DNA of 32,791 nucleotides from an uncultured Clostridia bacterium (GTDB lineage: Bacteria; Bacillota; Clostridia; Christensenellales; Aristaeellaceae), in contig CANQGC010000002.1 in the NCBI GenBank assembly GCA_947600345.1, positions 1 to 32,791 on the forward strand, written 5' to 3'. The notes under the pieces were generated by a model, which worked only from the letters and a program-made list of their open reading frames with translations, was not told where the DNA came from and made no database searches. Within the stretch, counting starts at the first letter, position 1; the number at the start of each line of letters is the position of its first letter. Of the stretch, positions 10,387 through 18,461 are shown one piece after another. The position numbers and the translations under genes were made by a program.

Positions 10387-10489
10387 GGGAAATCCACTCT
10401 CCTCTTCTGTTGTTATTCCGAGGTTGGGTACCGTTCCGGGATTCCAGGATTCTATTCTAAGGATTCGATCCTTGGGATTCTGGTGTGCC

Positions 10490-10870
10490 TCACTTCTCCA
10501 TGGTGGCGATGGCCTCCACCTCCACCAGCGCGTCCATCGGGAGCTTCGCCACCTCCACGCAGCTGCGGGCGGGGAAGTCCGCGCCGAAGAAGTCCGCGTA
10601 GATAGCGTTGACCTTGCCGAAGTCGTTCAGATCCTTCAGAAACACCGTGGTCTTGAGCACGGAGGCGGGAGTCAGGCCCAGCTCATCCAGCACCGCGCCG
10701 ACGTTCGCCAACGCCTGCCTGGCCTGGGCCTCCGGGCCCTCGGGCAGCTTGCCGGTGGCGGGGTCGATGCCCAGCATGCCGGACAGGAAGCACAGGGAGC
10801 CGCAGATGTTGGCGGTGGAGTAGGGTCCGAGGGCCTTGGGGCCGCGCTGGGTCAGAAAGCACTTCTTCAT
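10490..10870 (-). CDS. ridA: RidA family reactive intermediate/imine deaminase
   Basis: GPKALGPYSTANICGSLCFLSGMLGIDPATGKL...QARQALANVGAVLDELG...FPARSCVEVAKLPMDALVEVEAIATMEK. Confidence 0.93.
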   Translation of the reverse strand: MKKCFLTQRGPKALGPYSTANICGSLCFLSGMLGIDPATGKLPEGPEAQARQALANVGAVLDELGLTPASVLKTTVFLKDLNDFGKVNAIYADFFGADFPARSCVEVAKLPMDALVEVEAIATMEK

Positions 10871-10922
10871 GGGAAATTCGCTCCTTTATATTTGTGGTTG
10901 TCGATATCGATTCCGATTCGCA

Positions 10923-12707
10923 TCAGTTGCCGCTCGCGCCGTCGCTGGACGGTTCCGCCGATTCGGTAGGGGCGCTCGAAGTGTCGGGGCCGCCCTCCTC
11001 GTCGCGGGAGTGCACGCCGCGCCAGTAGATGTTGTAGCCGGACTCGTACATGTCGCGGGAGAGCTGCCGGCGCTCGACCTCCTCGTTGGTGTCCCAATCG
11101 TAGGCGACGAGCCAGCCCTCGCTGGTCAGGGCCGCGTGGCCCTCGCTGTAGAGCTTGGTTTCATCGGTGTAGTAGCAGTAGGTGCCATCCACATCGTCGA
11201 TGTAGGCGGTCTTCTTCGCGCCGCTGTCCTGGCTGATGATGTGGGATTCGAGCTCGTAGCGATACTTGGGCCGCGCGCCGTAGATCTGCACCGTCGCGTA
11301 CTCCTTGGTGACCTCGGTGTAGATGGTGATGGCGCTGTCGGTGTCGTTGCGGAAGCGCAGATCCTTGCTGCTGGTCTCGGTGACGGCGGCGTCGAGGCTG
11401 GGATCGACGTAGGCCACGGTCATCGAGTGATTCGATCGCGACAGTATGGTCATTCCGGCCTTGAGCAGCGCGCCGTAGAGCGTGGAGCTGGCCTGGCAGA
11501 TGCCGCCGCCGTAGCCCTCCTGGGACTTGCCGCCGCCGATGTACTCGGTGCCGGGCTGCCAGCCGCGCTCCTTGGTGCGGGGACCGACGACCTCGTTGAA
11601 GCTGACCTCCTCGCCGGGCTGCACGATCATGCCGTAGAAGTAGCTCAGGCCCTTGCGCACGTTGAAGCGGCCGTAGTAGCCGCGGGCCGAGGTGTCGGTC
11701 TTGTATTCGACGATCAGGTTCAGCGTATTCATCGCCTGCTCCGTGGTCAGCGAGGGCTCCAGCGTGAGCACCGGCAGCACGTCGCCGCCCTCGCCCGTCT
11801 CCAGCAGGGAGACGATCTGGGCGCGCGCCGTCTCGCGGTCGAGCTCCTGTCCCTCGGCGGAGCCCTCGGCCAGCTCCGGGCTGGTCAGGTTGGCCACGAC
11901 GGTGGCGTCCCGCGGGGGGATGTAGAGCGCGTTGTAGATCTGATCCACAAAGCCGTCCACCTGCTCCTCGTTATAGCTCACGGGCGCGGTCAGGTAGATG
12001 GGATTGTGTCGCAGCGAGAGTATGGACGAGCTCCGGTCGAATATGTTGCCCACGTGGCCGATGTTCCACGCGCGGTCCATCACATTGTCGGTCTCGATGC
12101 TGCCGCCGAAGTCCTTCGCGGAGAAGCTCCAGCTGTTGCCCTGCCAGTTCAGCGTGTGCTGCGCGTTGATCCGCTCGGTGGATTGCTCGCGCACGTACTC
12201 CATGCCCTCCTCCTTGGAGTAGCGGGAGATGTCGATGCCGTTGATGAATATGTTGCTGCAATAGGTGGATTTGTTTACCGTAGAGATGAGCCAGGAGGAG
12301 CCTACATAGACGATCCCGGCCAGCAGCGCCAGGCCCAGCACGATGGGAACGATGATCGCCGCAGGGTCGCGTCTGCGCCTGCGGGGCCTGGGGCGTGAGG
12401 TGTTGCGGTAGCTGCCGTCGTCGAAGCGGGAACGCCCGGCGCGGGAGCCGTCGTCGAAGCGGGACTGCCCGGAGCGAGGATTGCCCTCGTCGAAGCGGGA
12501 CTGTCCGGCGCGGGAGCTTCCCCCGGCGGAACGGGACTGCCCGGCGCGAGAGCTTCCGCCGTCGAAGCGGGACTGCCCGGCGCGGGAGCTTCCCCCGGCG
12601 GAGCGGGTGTACTCGCCGCGGAGGCTGGTGGCGGACGCGCGCCTCTCTCCGGAGGAGGCGGCGCCGCGACCGGAGGCATCCGGCCTGCGATTCGATCTGA
12701 ATTCCAT
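10923..12707 (-). CDS. VanW family protein with N-terminal cytoplasmic repeat region and one TM
   Basis: TM PAAIIVPIVLGLALLAGIVYVGSSWL; VanW core EEVSFNEVVGPRTKERGWQPGTEYIGGGKSQEGYGGGICQASSTLYGALLKAG. Start at 12707 (MEFRSNRRP) supported by GGAG; the longer ORF from 12854 runs through promoter-like sequence. Confidence 0.9.
   Translation of the reverse strand: MEFRSNRRPDASGRGAASSGERRASATSLRGEYTRSAGGSSRAGQSRFDGGSSRAGQSRSAGGSSRAGQSRFDEGNPRSGQSRFDDGSRAGRSRFDDGSYRNTSRPRPRRRRRDPAAIIVPIVLGLALLAGIVYVGSSWLISTVNKSTYCSNIFINGIDISRYSKEEGMEYVREQSTERINAQHTLNWQGNSWSFSAKDFGGSIETDNVMDRAWNIGHVGNIFDRSSSILSLRHNPIYLTAPVSYNEEQVDGFVDQIYNALYIPPRDATVVANLTSPELAEGSAEGQELDRETARAQIVSLLETGEGGDVLPVLTLEPSLTTEQAMNTLNLIVEYKTDTSARGYYGRFNVRKGLSYFYGMIVQPGEEVSFNEVVGPRTKERGWQPGTEYIGGGKSQEGYGGGICQASSTLYGALLKAGMTILSRSNHSMTVAYVDPSLDAAVTETSSKDLRFRNDTDSAITIYTEVTKEYATVQIYGARPKYRYELESHIISQDSGAKKTAYIDDVDGTYCYYTDETKLYSEGHAALTSEGWLVAYDWDTNEEVERRQLSRDMYESGYNIYWRGVHSRDEEGGPDTSSAPTESAEPSSDGASGN
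12407..12620 (-). repeat. About 36-bp tandem repeats encoding (G)GSSRAGQSRFD units at the VanW protein N-terminus
   Basis: SAGGSSRAGQSRFDGGSSRAGQSRSAGGSSRAGQSRFDEGNPRSGQSRFDDGSRAGRSRFDDGS. Confidence 0.85.
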
Positions 12708-12737
12708 AGCTGCTATTTCTCCTATATAGTCAATTTG

Positions 12738-12743
12738 ATTATA
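12738..12743 (-). promoter_or_regulatory. Extended -10 promoter for the VanW-family gene
   Basis: On the minus strand TGCTATAATC; weak -35 (TTTATC) 17 bp upstream; about 30 nt before ATG 12707. Confidence 0.6.
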
Positions 12744-12852
12744 GCATAGTTTCGGTAAATGATAAAGCATATTTCCCTTTATAAGATGGAAAATATTATC
12801 AAGCTGTTTCCAATTTCGGACAATGTGGGCGATAAATTGCGTCAAACTGCGC

Positions 12853-12882
12853 AAAAAAGCGCCCGCCGCTGTGGCGGGCGCT
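12853..12882 (-). terminator. Rho-independent terminator after ftsH
   Basis: Minus strand AGCGCCCGCC-ACAGC-GGCGGGCGCT followed by TTTTTT. Confidence 0.92.
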
Positions 12883-12893
12883 CCTTGCTGGGG

Positions 12894-14930
12894 TCACAGG
12901 CTGCCTTCGGCGGCGGGCTTGCCGGAGGGGAAGGACTCGCTCTCGTTGGAGAGATTGCTCTCCGCTTCGGGCTCGGGCGCGGGGGCCGGAGTGGGCGCCT
13001 GGCCGGGCAGGCTCTTGCCCTCCATGAAGCTGGCGAACTCCTCCTCGTCCAGCTTCTCGCGCTCGATCAGCAGCGCCGCCAGGCTGTCCAGCTGGTCGCG
13101 GTGGTCGGTGAGGATTCCCTCGGCCCTGCGGTACGCGCCCTCGATCAGCGCGTGGACCTCGGAGTCGATGGCCTCGTTTACGTTCTCGGAGAAGCCGCTG
13201 TTCTGCTGGGAGAAGCTCTTGCCCAGGAACACCTCGTGCTCGGAGCCCAGGAACACCGGGCCCAGCTTGTCGCTCATGCCGTACTCGGTGACCATGCCCC
13301 GGGCGATCTCGGTGGCCTGCTTGATGTCGCTGGACGCGCCGGTGGAGATGTCGCCGAACACGATGGCCTCCGCCACGCGGCCGCCCATCAGGCTCGCCAT
13401 CTGCGCCTTGAGGCGCGCGGTGGTGATGTAGTTGAACTCCTCCTGGGGCAGGTACATGGTGTAGCCGCCGGCCTGGCCGCGGGGGATGGTGGTGATCTCG
13501 TGCACCTTGTCGCACTCGGGGATGTAGTAGCTGACGATGGCGTGGCCGCCCTCGTGGTAGGCCACCAGCCTGCGGTCCATGTCGGTGATGCGCTTGGAGC
13601 GCTTCTCCGGGCCGGCCATCACGCGGGTGATGGCCTCCTCGATGGTCGCCATGGTGATCTTGGCCTGATCCTTGCGGGCGGTGAGCAGCGCCGCCTCATT
13701 CATGACGTTCATCAGGTCCGCGCCGGTGAAGTACGGCGTGCGCCGGGCGAGGACGTGCAGATCCACGTCCGCCGCCAGCGGCTTGTTGCGGCAGTGCACC
13801 TTCAGGATCTCCTCCCGGCCGATCACGTCGGGATAGTTGACGATGATGCGCCGGTCGAACCTGCCGGGGCGCAGCAGCGCCGGGTCGAGCACGTCGCTTC
13901 GGTTCGTGGCCGCCATGACGATCACGCCCTCGTTGTGGGTGAAGCCGTCCATCTCCACCAGCAGCTGGTTCAGCGTCTGCTCGCGCTCGTCGTGGCCGCC
14001 GCCCAGGCCCGCGCCGCGCTGGCGGCCCACCGCGTCGATCTCGTCGATGAACACGATGGCGGGGGCGGCCTTCTTGGCCTCGTTGAACAGGTCGCGCACG
14101 CGGCTCGCGCCCACGCCCACGAACATCTCCACGAAGTCGGAGCCGGAGATCGAGAAGAAGGGAACGCCCGCCTCGCCCGCGACCGCGCGCGCCAGCAGCG
14201 TCTTGCCCGTGCCGGGCGGGCCCACGAGCAGCATGCCCGTGGGAATCTTCGCGCCCACGCGGGTGAACTTCTGGGGATTCTTCAGGAACTGGACGATCTC
14301 CTTGAGCTCCTCCTTCTCCTCGTCGGCGCCGGCCACGTCGTCAAATGTGACCTTGTTGTCCGTCGGGAGGGACTGGCGGGCGCGGGACTTGCCGAAGCCC
14401 ATCATGCCGCCCTTGCCGCCGGTCTGCTGGCGCATCAGGAAGTACCAGAGCAGGCCGACCATCACCAGCGTCAGGAACATCGGCAGAAGCTCCGCCAGCC
14501 AGCTGGTCTGGGCGGGAAGCTCCGTGGCGAACTGGAAGGCGTACTCGGTGGGCCGCACGCTGTGGCCCAGCACGTCCGTATAAATCAGATTCGCGTCCGC
14601 GTAGAACTGCTCCTCGCTGGGCACGATCACCTTGAAGTCGTAGCTGTCCGGGAAGTTGGCGGCGGGGATCAGGCTGTTCTCCTTCAGGCCGTACAGCGTG
14701 TTCGACTGGATCACGATGCGATCGATGGACATGTCCTTCTGCGCGTCGCTGAGCTTCTCGCCGTTGGCGGCCCGCAGGTCGGCCTCCACCCACTCCAGGA
14801 ACTCGGAGTAGTTCAACGTCACCGAGGGCGTCGCGTCGCCGGAGCCCAGCATCCATACCACGCCGAGGATCGCCACCAGCAAGAGCAGGTACATCAGCGG
14901 GCCCTGCCAAAGGCTTCTCTTCTTCTTCAA
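12894..14930 (-). CDS. ftsH: ATP-dependent zinc metalloprotease FtsH
   Basis: [49 protein letters not shown] region RPGRFDRRI, zinc motif HEGGH; TTG start at 14930 with GAGG upstream. Confidence 0.96.
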   Translation of the reverse strand: MKKKRSLWQGPLMYLLLLVAILGVVWMLGSGDATPSVTLNYSEFLEWVEADLRAANGEKLSDAQKDMSIDRIVIQSNTLYGLKENSLIPAANFPDSYDFKVIVPSEEQFYADANLIYTDVLGHSVRPTEYAFQFATELPAQTSWLAELLPMFLTLVMVGLLWYFLMRQQTGGKGGMMGFGKSRARQSLPTDNKVTFDDVAGADEEKEELKEIVQFLKNPQKFTRVGAKIPTGMLLVGPPGTGKTLLARAVAGEAGVPFFSISGSDFVEMFVGVGASRVRDLFNEAKKAAPAIVFIDEIDAVGRQRGAGLGGGHDEREQTLNQLLVEMDGFTHNEGVIVMAATNRSDVLDPALLRPGRFDRRIIVNYPDVIGREEILKVHCRNKPLAADVDLHVLARRTPYFTGADLMNVMNEAALLTARKDQAKITMATIEEAITRVMAGPEKRSKRITDMDRRLVAYHEGGHAIVSYYIPECDKVHEITTIPRGQAGGYTMYLPQEEFNYITTARLKAQMASLMGGRVAEAIVFGDISTGASSDIKQATEIARGMVTEYGMSDKLGPVFLGSEHEVFLGKSFSQQNSGFSENVNEAIDSEVHALIEGAYRRAEGILTDHRDQLDSLAALLIEREKLDEEEFASFMEGKSLPGQAPTPAPAPEPEAESNLSNESESFPSGKPAAEGSL

Positions 14931-15007
14931 TCCGGAAATCCTCTCTTTCTGCTTTACCGAAAAAACCGTTTGAATTGTACAGCGATTCTATCAACCGGGT
15001 ATAAACC

Positions 15008-15553
15008 TCAGCTCTTGGCGTAGACCTCGGGCTTGAGTATGCCGATGTAGGGCAGGTTGCGGTACTGCTCGGCGTAGTCCAGGCCGTAGCCCACCACGAA
15101 CTCGTCCTCGATCACGAAGCCCACGTAGTCCGGCTCCAGCGTCACCGCCGGGTCGCGCCGGGAGGGCTTGTCCAGCAGCGTCACGATCTTCACGCTCTTC
15201 GCGCCGCGCTTGAGCAGCAGCGGTTTGAGCAGGTTCAGCGTCCGGCCGGAGTCCATGATGTCCTCGACGATGATCACGTCCTTGCCCGATATGTCCGTGG
15301 TCAGCTCCTGGCGGATGTGGATCGCGCCGCCCGTGGTGCCCGCGCCGTAGCTGGACACCGACATGAAGTCCAGCCGCAGCGGTATCTGCATGTGGCGCAG
15401 CAGGTCGGTGTAGAACATCACCGAGCCCTTCAATACGCACACCACCGTGGGCGTCCTGCCGTCGTACTCCTCCACCAGCGCCTGGGCGAGCTCGGCCACG
15501 CGCCCTTGAATTTGCTCCTCGGATACCAGGATCTCCCGAATGTCGTTCTTCAT
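15008..15553 (-). CDS. hpt: Hypoxanthine(-guanine) phosphoribosyltransferase
   Basis: MKNDIREILVSEEQIQGRVAELAQ..., PRPP loop VIIVEDIMDSGRTL; ATG overlaps the tilS stop (ATGA). The 646-aa ORF from 16948 in the same frame is antibiased read-through upstream. Confidence 0.95.
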   Translation of the reverse strand: MKNDIREILVSEEQIQGRVAELAQALVEEYDGRTPTVVCVLKGSVMFYTDLLRHMQIPLRLDFMSVSSYGAGTTGGAIHIRQELTTDISGKDVIIVEDIMDSGRTLNLLKPLLLKRGAKSVKIVTLLDKPSRRDPAVTLEPDYVGFVIEDEFVVGYGLDYAEQYRNLPYIGILKPEVYAKS

Positions 15554-16893
15554 CGATCTTCCTCCGATGCGTCTTTGGTAATGGGGATCAGCGTGAGCTT
15601 CGCGGCCGGGGAAGCGAAGTCCCGCACCCGCGCCGTCTCGCTCAGCCCCAGGCCGCAGGCCCAGAGCACGCGGCTTCCCGCCGCCACCAGCGGAAGGAAG
15701 TCCCGCAGCGGGCGGTCGAGCTTGCGGTCGGTCAGGTAGTCGGACAGCAGCCGGTCCCCGGGCGCGCCCAGCGGATGGAAGCGGTCGCCGCTCCGGCGGG
15801 TGCGCAGCACCGCGCCGCGCAAAGCGGCCGGGTCGCAGAGCTCCGTAAATCTGTCGTCCGGCGCGAGGGGAAAGCTTCCGATCTCCGCCCGGACCCGCGC
15901 CACGCCGGACAGCTCCGCCTCCCCGGGCAGGGGCAGCGGCGCTTCCAGATTCTGCCGCCTCGCTGTGGGCAGCAGGTAAAGCTTGCCGTTCGTGCGCTCG
16001 GCGCGGATTCCGCCGGGCAGCTCCATCGCGCCCCGGGGCTGGCGAACCAGTTCGACCAGCGCGTCCGTCCGCGCGGCGTCGAGCTTCGGGCAGAGCGACC
16101 GCAGCGCGCGCCGCAGCAGCGCCTCCGCCTCGCTCCCGTCCAGCCGGAGCCTGCGCCCGTAGGGGCCGGATTCCAGCCGGCGGCGCAGGAAATCCTCCGC
16201 CTGCCCTGCCACAAAATCCCGCTCGATGCGCATGAGCTTCGCGTGGCGCGCCAGCGCTTCCGCCGCCGATGGATAGCTTCTCTCGATTTCGGGCAACACA
16301 TTCAGGCGGAGCGCGTTGCGCGGCGTGTCCGGAATGGCGTTGCTGGCGTCCTCGCGCCAGGGAATGCCCTCGCCTTCCAGGAATTCCCGAAGCGCGCGCC
16401 TGGGAACGTCCAGCAGCGGCCGGTACAGGTCGCCCTCCAGCCGGGCCATGCCGCAGGCGCCGTCGGGGCCCGCGCCGCGCAGCAGGTGCATCAGCACGGT
16501 CTCGGCCTGATCGTCCCGGTGGTGGGCCAGCGCGATCCAGTCCGCGCCGCAGCGCCGCTTCGCGTCGCGCAAAAACGCGTAGCGCGCCTCCCGCGCCGCC
16601 GCCTCGATGCCGATGCTTCGGGCCCTGGCGAGGGCGGGAACGTCGCCGCGCCCCTCGATCAATTGGACGCGCAGCTTGGCGCAAAGTTGCCTGACAAATT
16701 CTGCGTCGGCGTCGGCGGCCTCGCCGCGGATGCCGTGGTGGTAGTGGGCGGCGGCGAGCTCGAAGCCGGCGGCCTCGCGCCGCCTCGCCAGGAGGACCAG
16801 CAGCGCCACCGAGTCCGCTCCGCCGGATACGGCGGCCAGCAGCCGCTTTCCCCGGGCGTCCTCGAAGCGCGTCGACGCGATGTCCGAGTCCAT
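15550..16893 (-). CDS. tilS: tRNA(Ile)-lysidine synthase
   Basis: PP-loop LLAAVSGGADSVALL, HYHHGIRGEAADADAEFV, WIALAHHRDDQAETVLMHLLRGAGPDG; operon context tilS-hpt-ftsH. Confidence 0.94.
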   Translation of the reverse strand: MDSDIASTRFEDARGKRLLAAVSGGADSVALLVLLARRREAAGFELAAAHYHHGIRGEAADADAEFVRQLCAKLRVQLIEGRGDVPALARARSIGIEAAAREARYAFLRDAKRRCGADWIALAHHRDDQAETVLMHLLRGAGPDGACGMARLEGDLYRPLLDVPRRALREFLEGEGIPWREDASNAIPDTPRNALRLNVLPEIERSYPSAAEALARHAKLMRIERDFVAGQAEDFLRRRLESGPYGRRLRLDGSEAEALLRRALRSLCPKLDAARTDALVELVRQPRGAMELPGGIRAERTNGKLYLLPTARRQNLEAPLPLPGEAELSGVARVRAEIGSFPLAPDDRFTELCDPAALRGAVLRTRRSGDRFHPLGAPGDRLLSDYLTDRKLDRPLRDFLPLVAAGSRVLWACGLGLSETARVRDFASPAAKLTLIPITKDASEEDR

Positions 16894-16919
16894 AGCATAA
16901 TCCTCCCACTTTATTCACC

Positions 16920-16948
16920 ATTATAGACGTTTTGCGCCCATTTCGCAA
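16920..16948 (-). promoter_or_regulatory. Sigma-A type promoter for tilS-hpt-ftsH
   Basis: Minus strand TTGCGA (16943-16948), 17 bp, TATAAT (16920-16925). Confidence 0.75.
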
Positions 16949-17174
16949 CCTCTTTTCGCCGAAAAATGGTTTATTCCGATGGAAAAGCGGTTAAAATCGT
17001 GCGACGGCTGGAAGAATCCGGGAGTGGCTTCCCGGCGCGCCGCGACTTTCGAGCGCCGTGCGCCAGCCATTCCCAGCATACCGGGGAATTGGCAGCATGG
17101 GCGCATTTCCCCCCGGGGAGAATGAAGGCTGCGATCGGCGGTGGATCGCAAAACGGATGGGGGATGATTCTAAT

Positions 17175-18443
17175 ATGAAGGAGTTGAAATGGAAACCCCT
17201 GCGGGGAGCGTGGGCGCTGGCGCTGGCGGCGATGCTGGGCGTCGGCCTGGCCTCGCCGGGCGTGCGGGCGCTGGGAGCGCTGCCGGAGCGGCTTTCGCTG
17301 GCGGCGGGCTCCAACGCGGCGCTGGAGCTGGCGATCCCGGGCAGCGCGCAGCTCGACTCGGGCAGCACGGACGCCAGGCTCACGCGCAGGGACGGAGGCA
17401 TTGAGATCGAAGCGGGCGACACCTGCGGCAGCGGCAGCCTGATCTTCAAGCTGCTGGGCATACCGGTCAAGCAGGTGGAGCTGGAGGTCAACGAGGAGCG
17501 GCGGCTGATTCCCGGCGGAGCGTCGGTGGGCATCGCCGTCGAGACGGAGGGCCTGGTGGTGGTCGGCACCTCCGACCTGGGAAGGAGCGCGAGCCCCGCG
17601 CGGCTGGCGGGGCTCAACTCCGGGGACGTGATCACGCGGGTCAACGGCGCGGACGTGCGCTCGGCGGCGGAGCTGGCGTCGCAGCTCAGCGCGGGCGAGC
17701 CCGCGGCGGTGACGGTCATGCGCGACGGCAGTGAGCGCACGCTCACGCTCACGCCCGTGGCCGATCCCCGGGACGGCAGCCTGCGCATCGGCGCCTGGGT
17801 GCGCTCGAGCACCGCGGGAGTGGGCACTTTGACCTACGTGGATCCCGAGACGGGCAGCTTCGGCGCGCTGGGCCACGCCATCTCCGACGTGGACACGGGA
17901 ATCACGCTGCCCGTGGCGGACGGCGGCATCTACCAGTGCGACGTGGTGGAGGTGCGCAGGGGGGAGCGCGGCGCTCCCGGCGAGATCGTGGGCGACTTCC
18001 TGGCCCGGCAGGAGCAGATCGGCGAGATCACGTCGAACTGCGCCTACGGCATCTTCGGCGAAGGCTGCGACGGGAAGGCGATCGATTCGCCCTATCCCGA
18101 GGGCCTGCCGGTGGGGAGCTGGAGCCTGATGCACACGGGCGAGGCGCAGATCCTGACCACCGTGGACGATGCGGTGCGCGCCTACGATTGTGAGATCGAG
18201 CAGATCGCGCCCAACGGCGCGCGCGATACCCGCTCCATCGTGGTGCACGTGACCGACCCGGCGCTCCTGGCCCGCACCGGCGGCATCGTGCAGGGCATGT
18301 CGGGCAGCCCGATTTTGCAGGACGGAAGGATCGTGGGCGCCGTTACGCACGTGTTCGTCAACGATCCGACCCGGGGCTACGGCATCGGCATCGAGGCGAT
18401 GCTCGACGCCGCCCCGGCCGCGGAGGATTCCGCGGCTACATAG
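17175..18443 (+). CDS. spoIVB: SpoIVB peptidase (PDZ plus S55 serine peptidase)
   Basis: PDZ segment SPARLAGLNSGDVITRVNGADV; SFGALGHAISDVDTG (His) and GGIVQGMSGSPILQDGRIVGAVTHVFVNDPTRGYGI (Ser). Confidence 0.93.
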   Translation: MKELKWKPLRGAWALALAAMLGVGLASPGVRALGALPERLSLAAGSNAALELAIPGSAQLDSGSTDARLTRRDGGIEIEAGDTCGSGSLIFKLLGIPVKQVELEVNEERRLIPGGASVGIAVETEGLVVVGTSDLGRSASPARLAGLNSGDVITRVNGADVRSAAELASQLSAGEPAAVTVMRDGSERTLTLTPVADPRDGSLRIGAWVRSSTAGVGTLTYVDPETGSFGALGHAISDVDTGITLPVADGGIYQCDVVEVRRGERGAPGEIVGDFLARQEQIGEITSNCAYGIFGEGCDGKAIDSPYPEGLPVGSWSLMHTGEAQILTTVDDAVRAYDCEIEQIAPNGARDTRSIVVHVTDPALLARTGGIVQGMSGSPILQDGRIVGAVTHVFVNDPTRGYGIGIEAMLDAAPAAEDSAAT

Positions 18444-18461
18444 CCGGTGCCCGGCGCGGGC

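Noticed and set aside
10836-12398. 520-aa plus-strand ORF over the VanW gene
   Set aside because: Antisense to VanW with its conserved core, RBS and promoter.
12418-12620. Possible CRISPR-like array from regularly spaced near-identical units
   Set aside because: Units are contiguous, in frame and encode a GSSRAGQSRFD peptide repeat; there are no unique spacers and no cas genes.
12894-14930. FtsH zinc motif HEGGH instead of the common HEAGH as a functional anomaly
   Set aside because: HExxH is intact and the position tolerates small residues; likely neutral variation.
12759-15023. 754-aa plus-strand ORF over ftsH
   Set aside because: Antisense to ftsH, which has Walker A, SRH and zinc motifs.
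15554-16948. N-terminal extension of the hpt frame giving a 646-aa ORF
   Set aside because: Overlaps tilS in another frame; R/A/G-rich with no motifs. The hpt ATG at 15553 overlaps the tilS stop (ATGA), which fits coupled translation.
16966-17178. 70-aa plus-strand ORF upstream of spoIVB (leader peptide candidate)
   Set aside because: No convincing RBS or conserved features visible, and it overlaps the spoIVB start; needs expression data.
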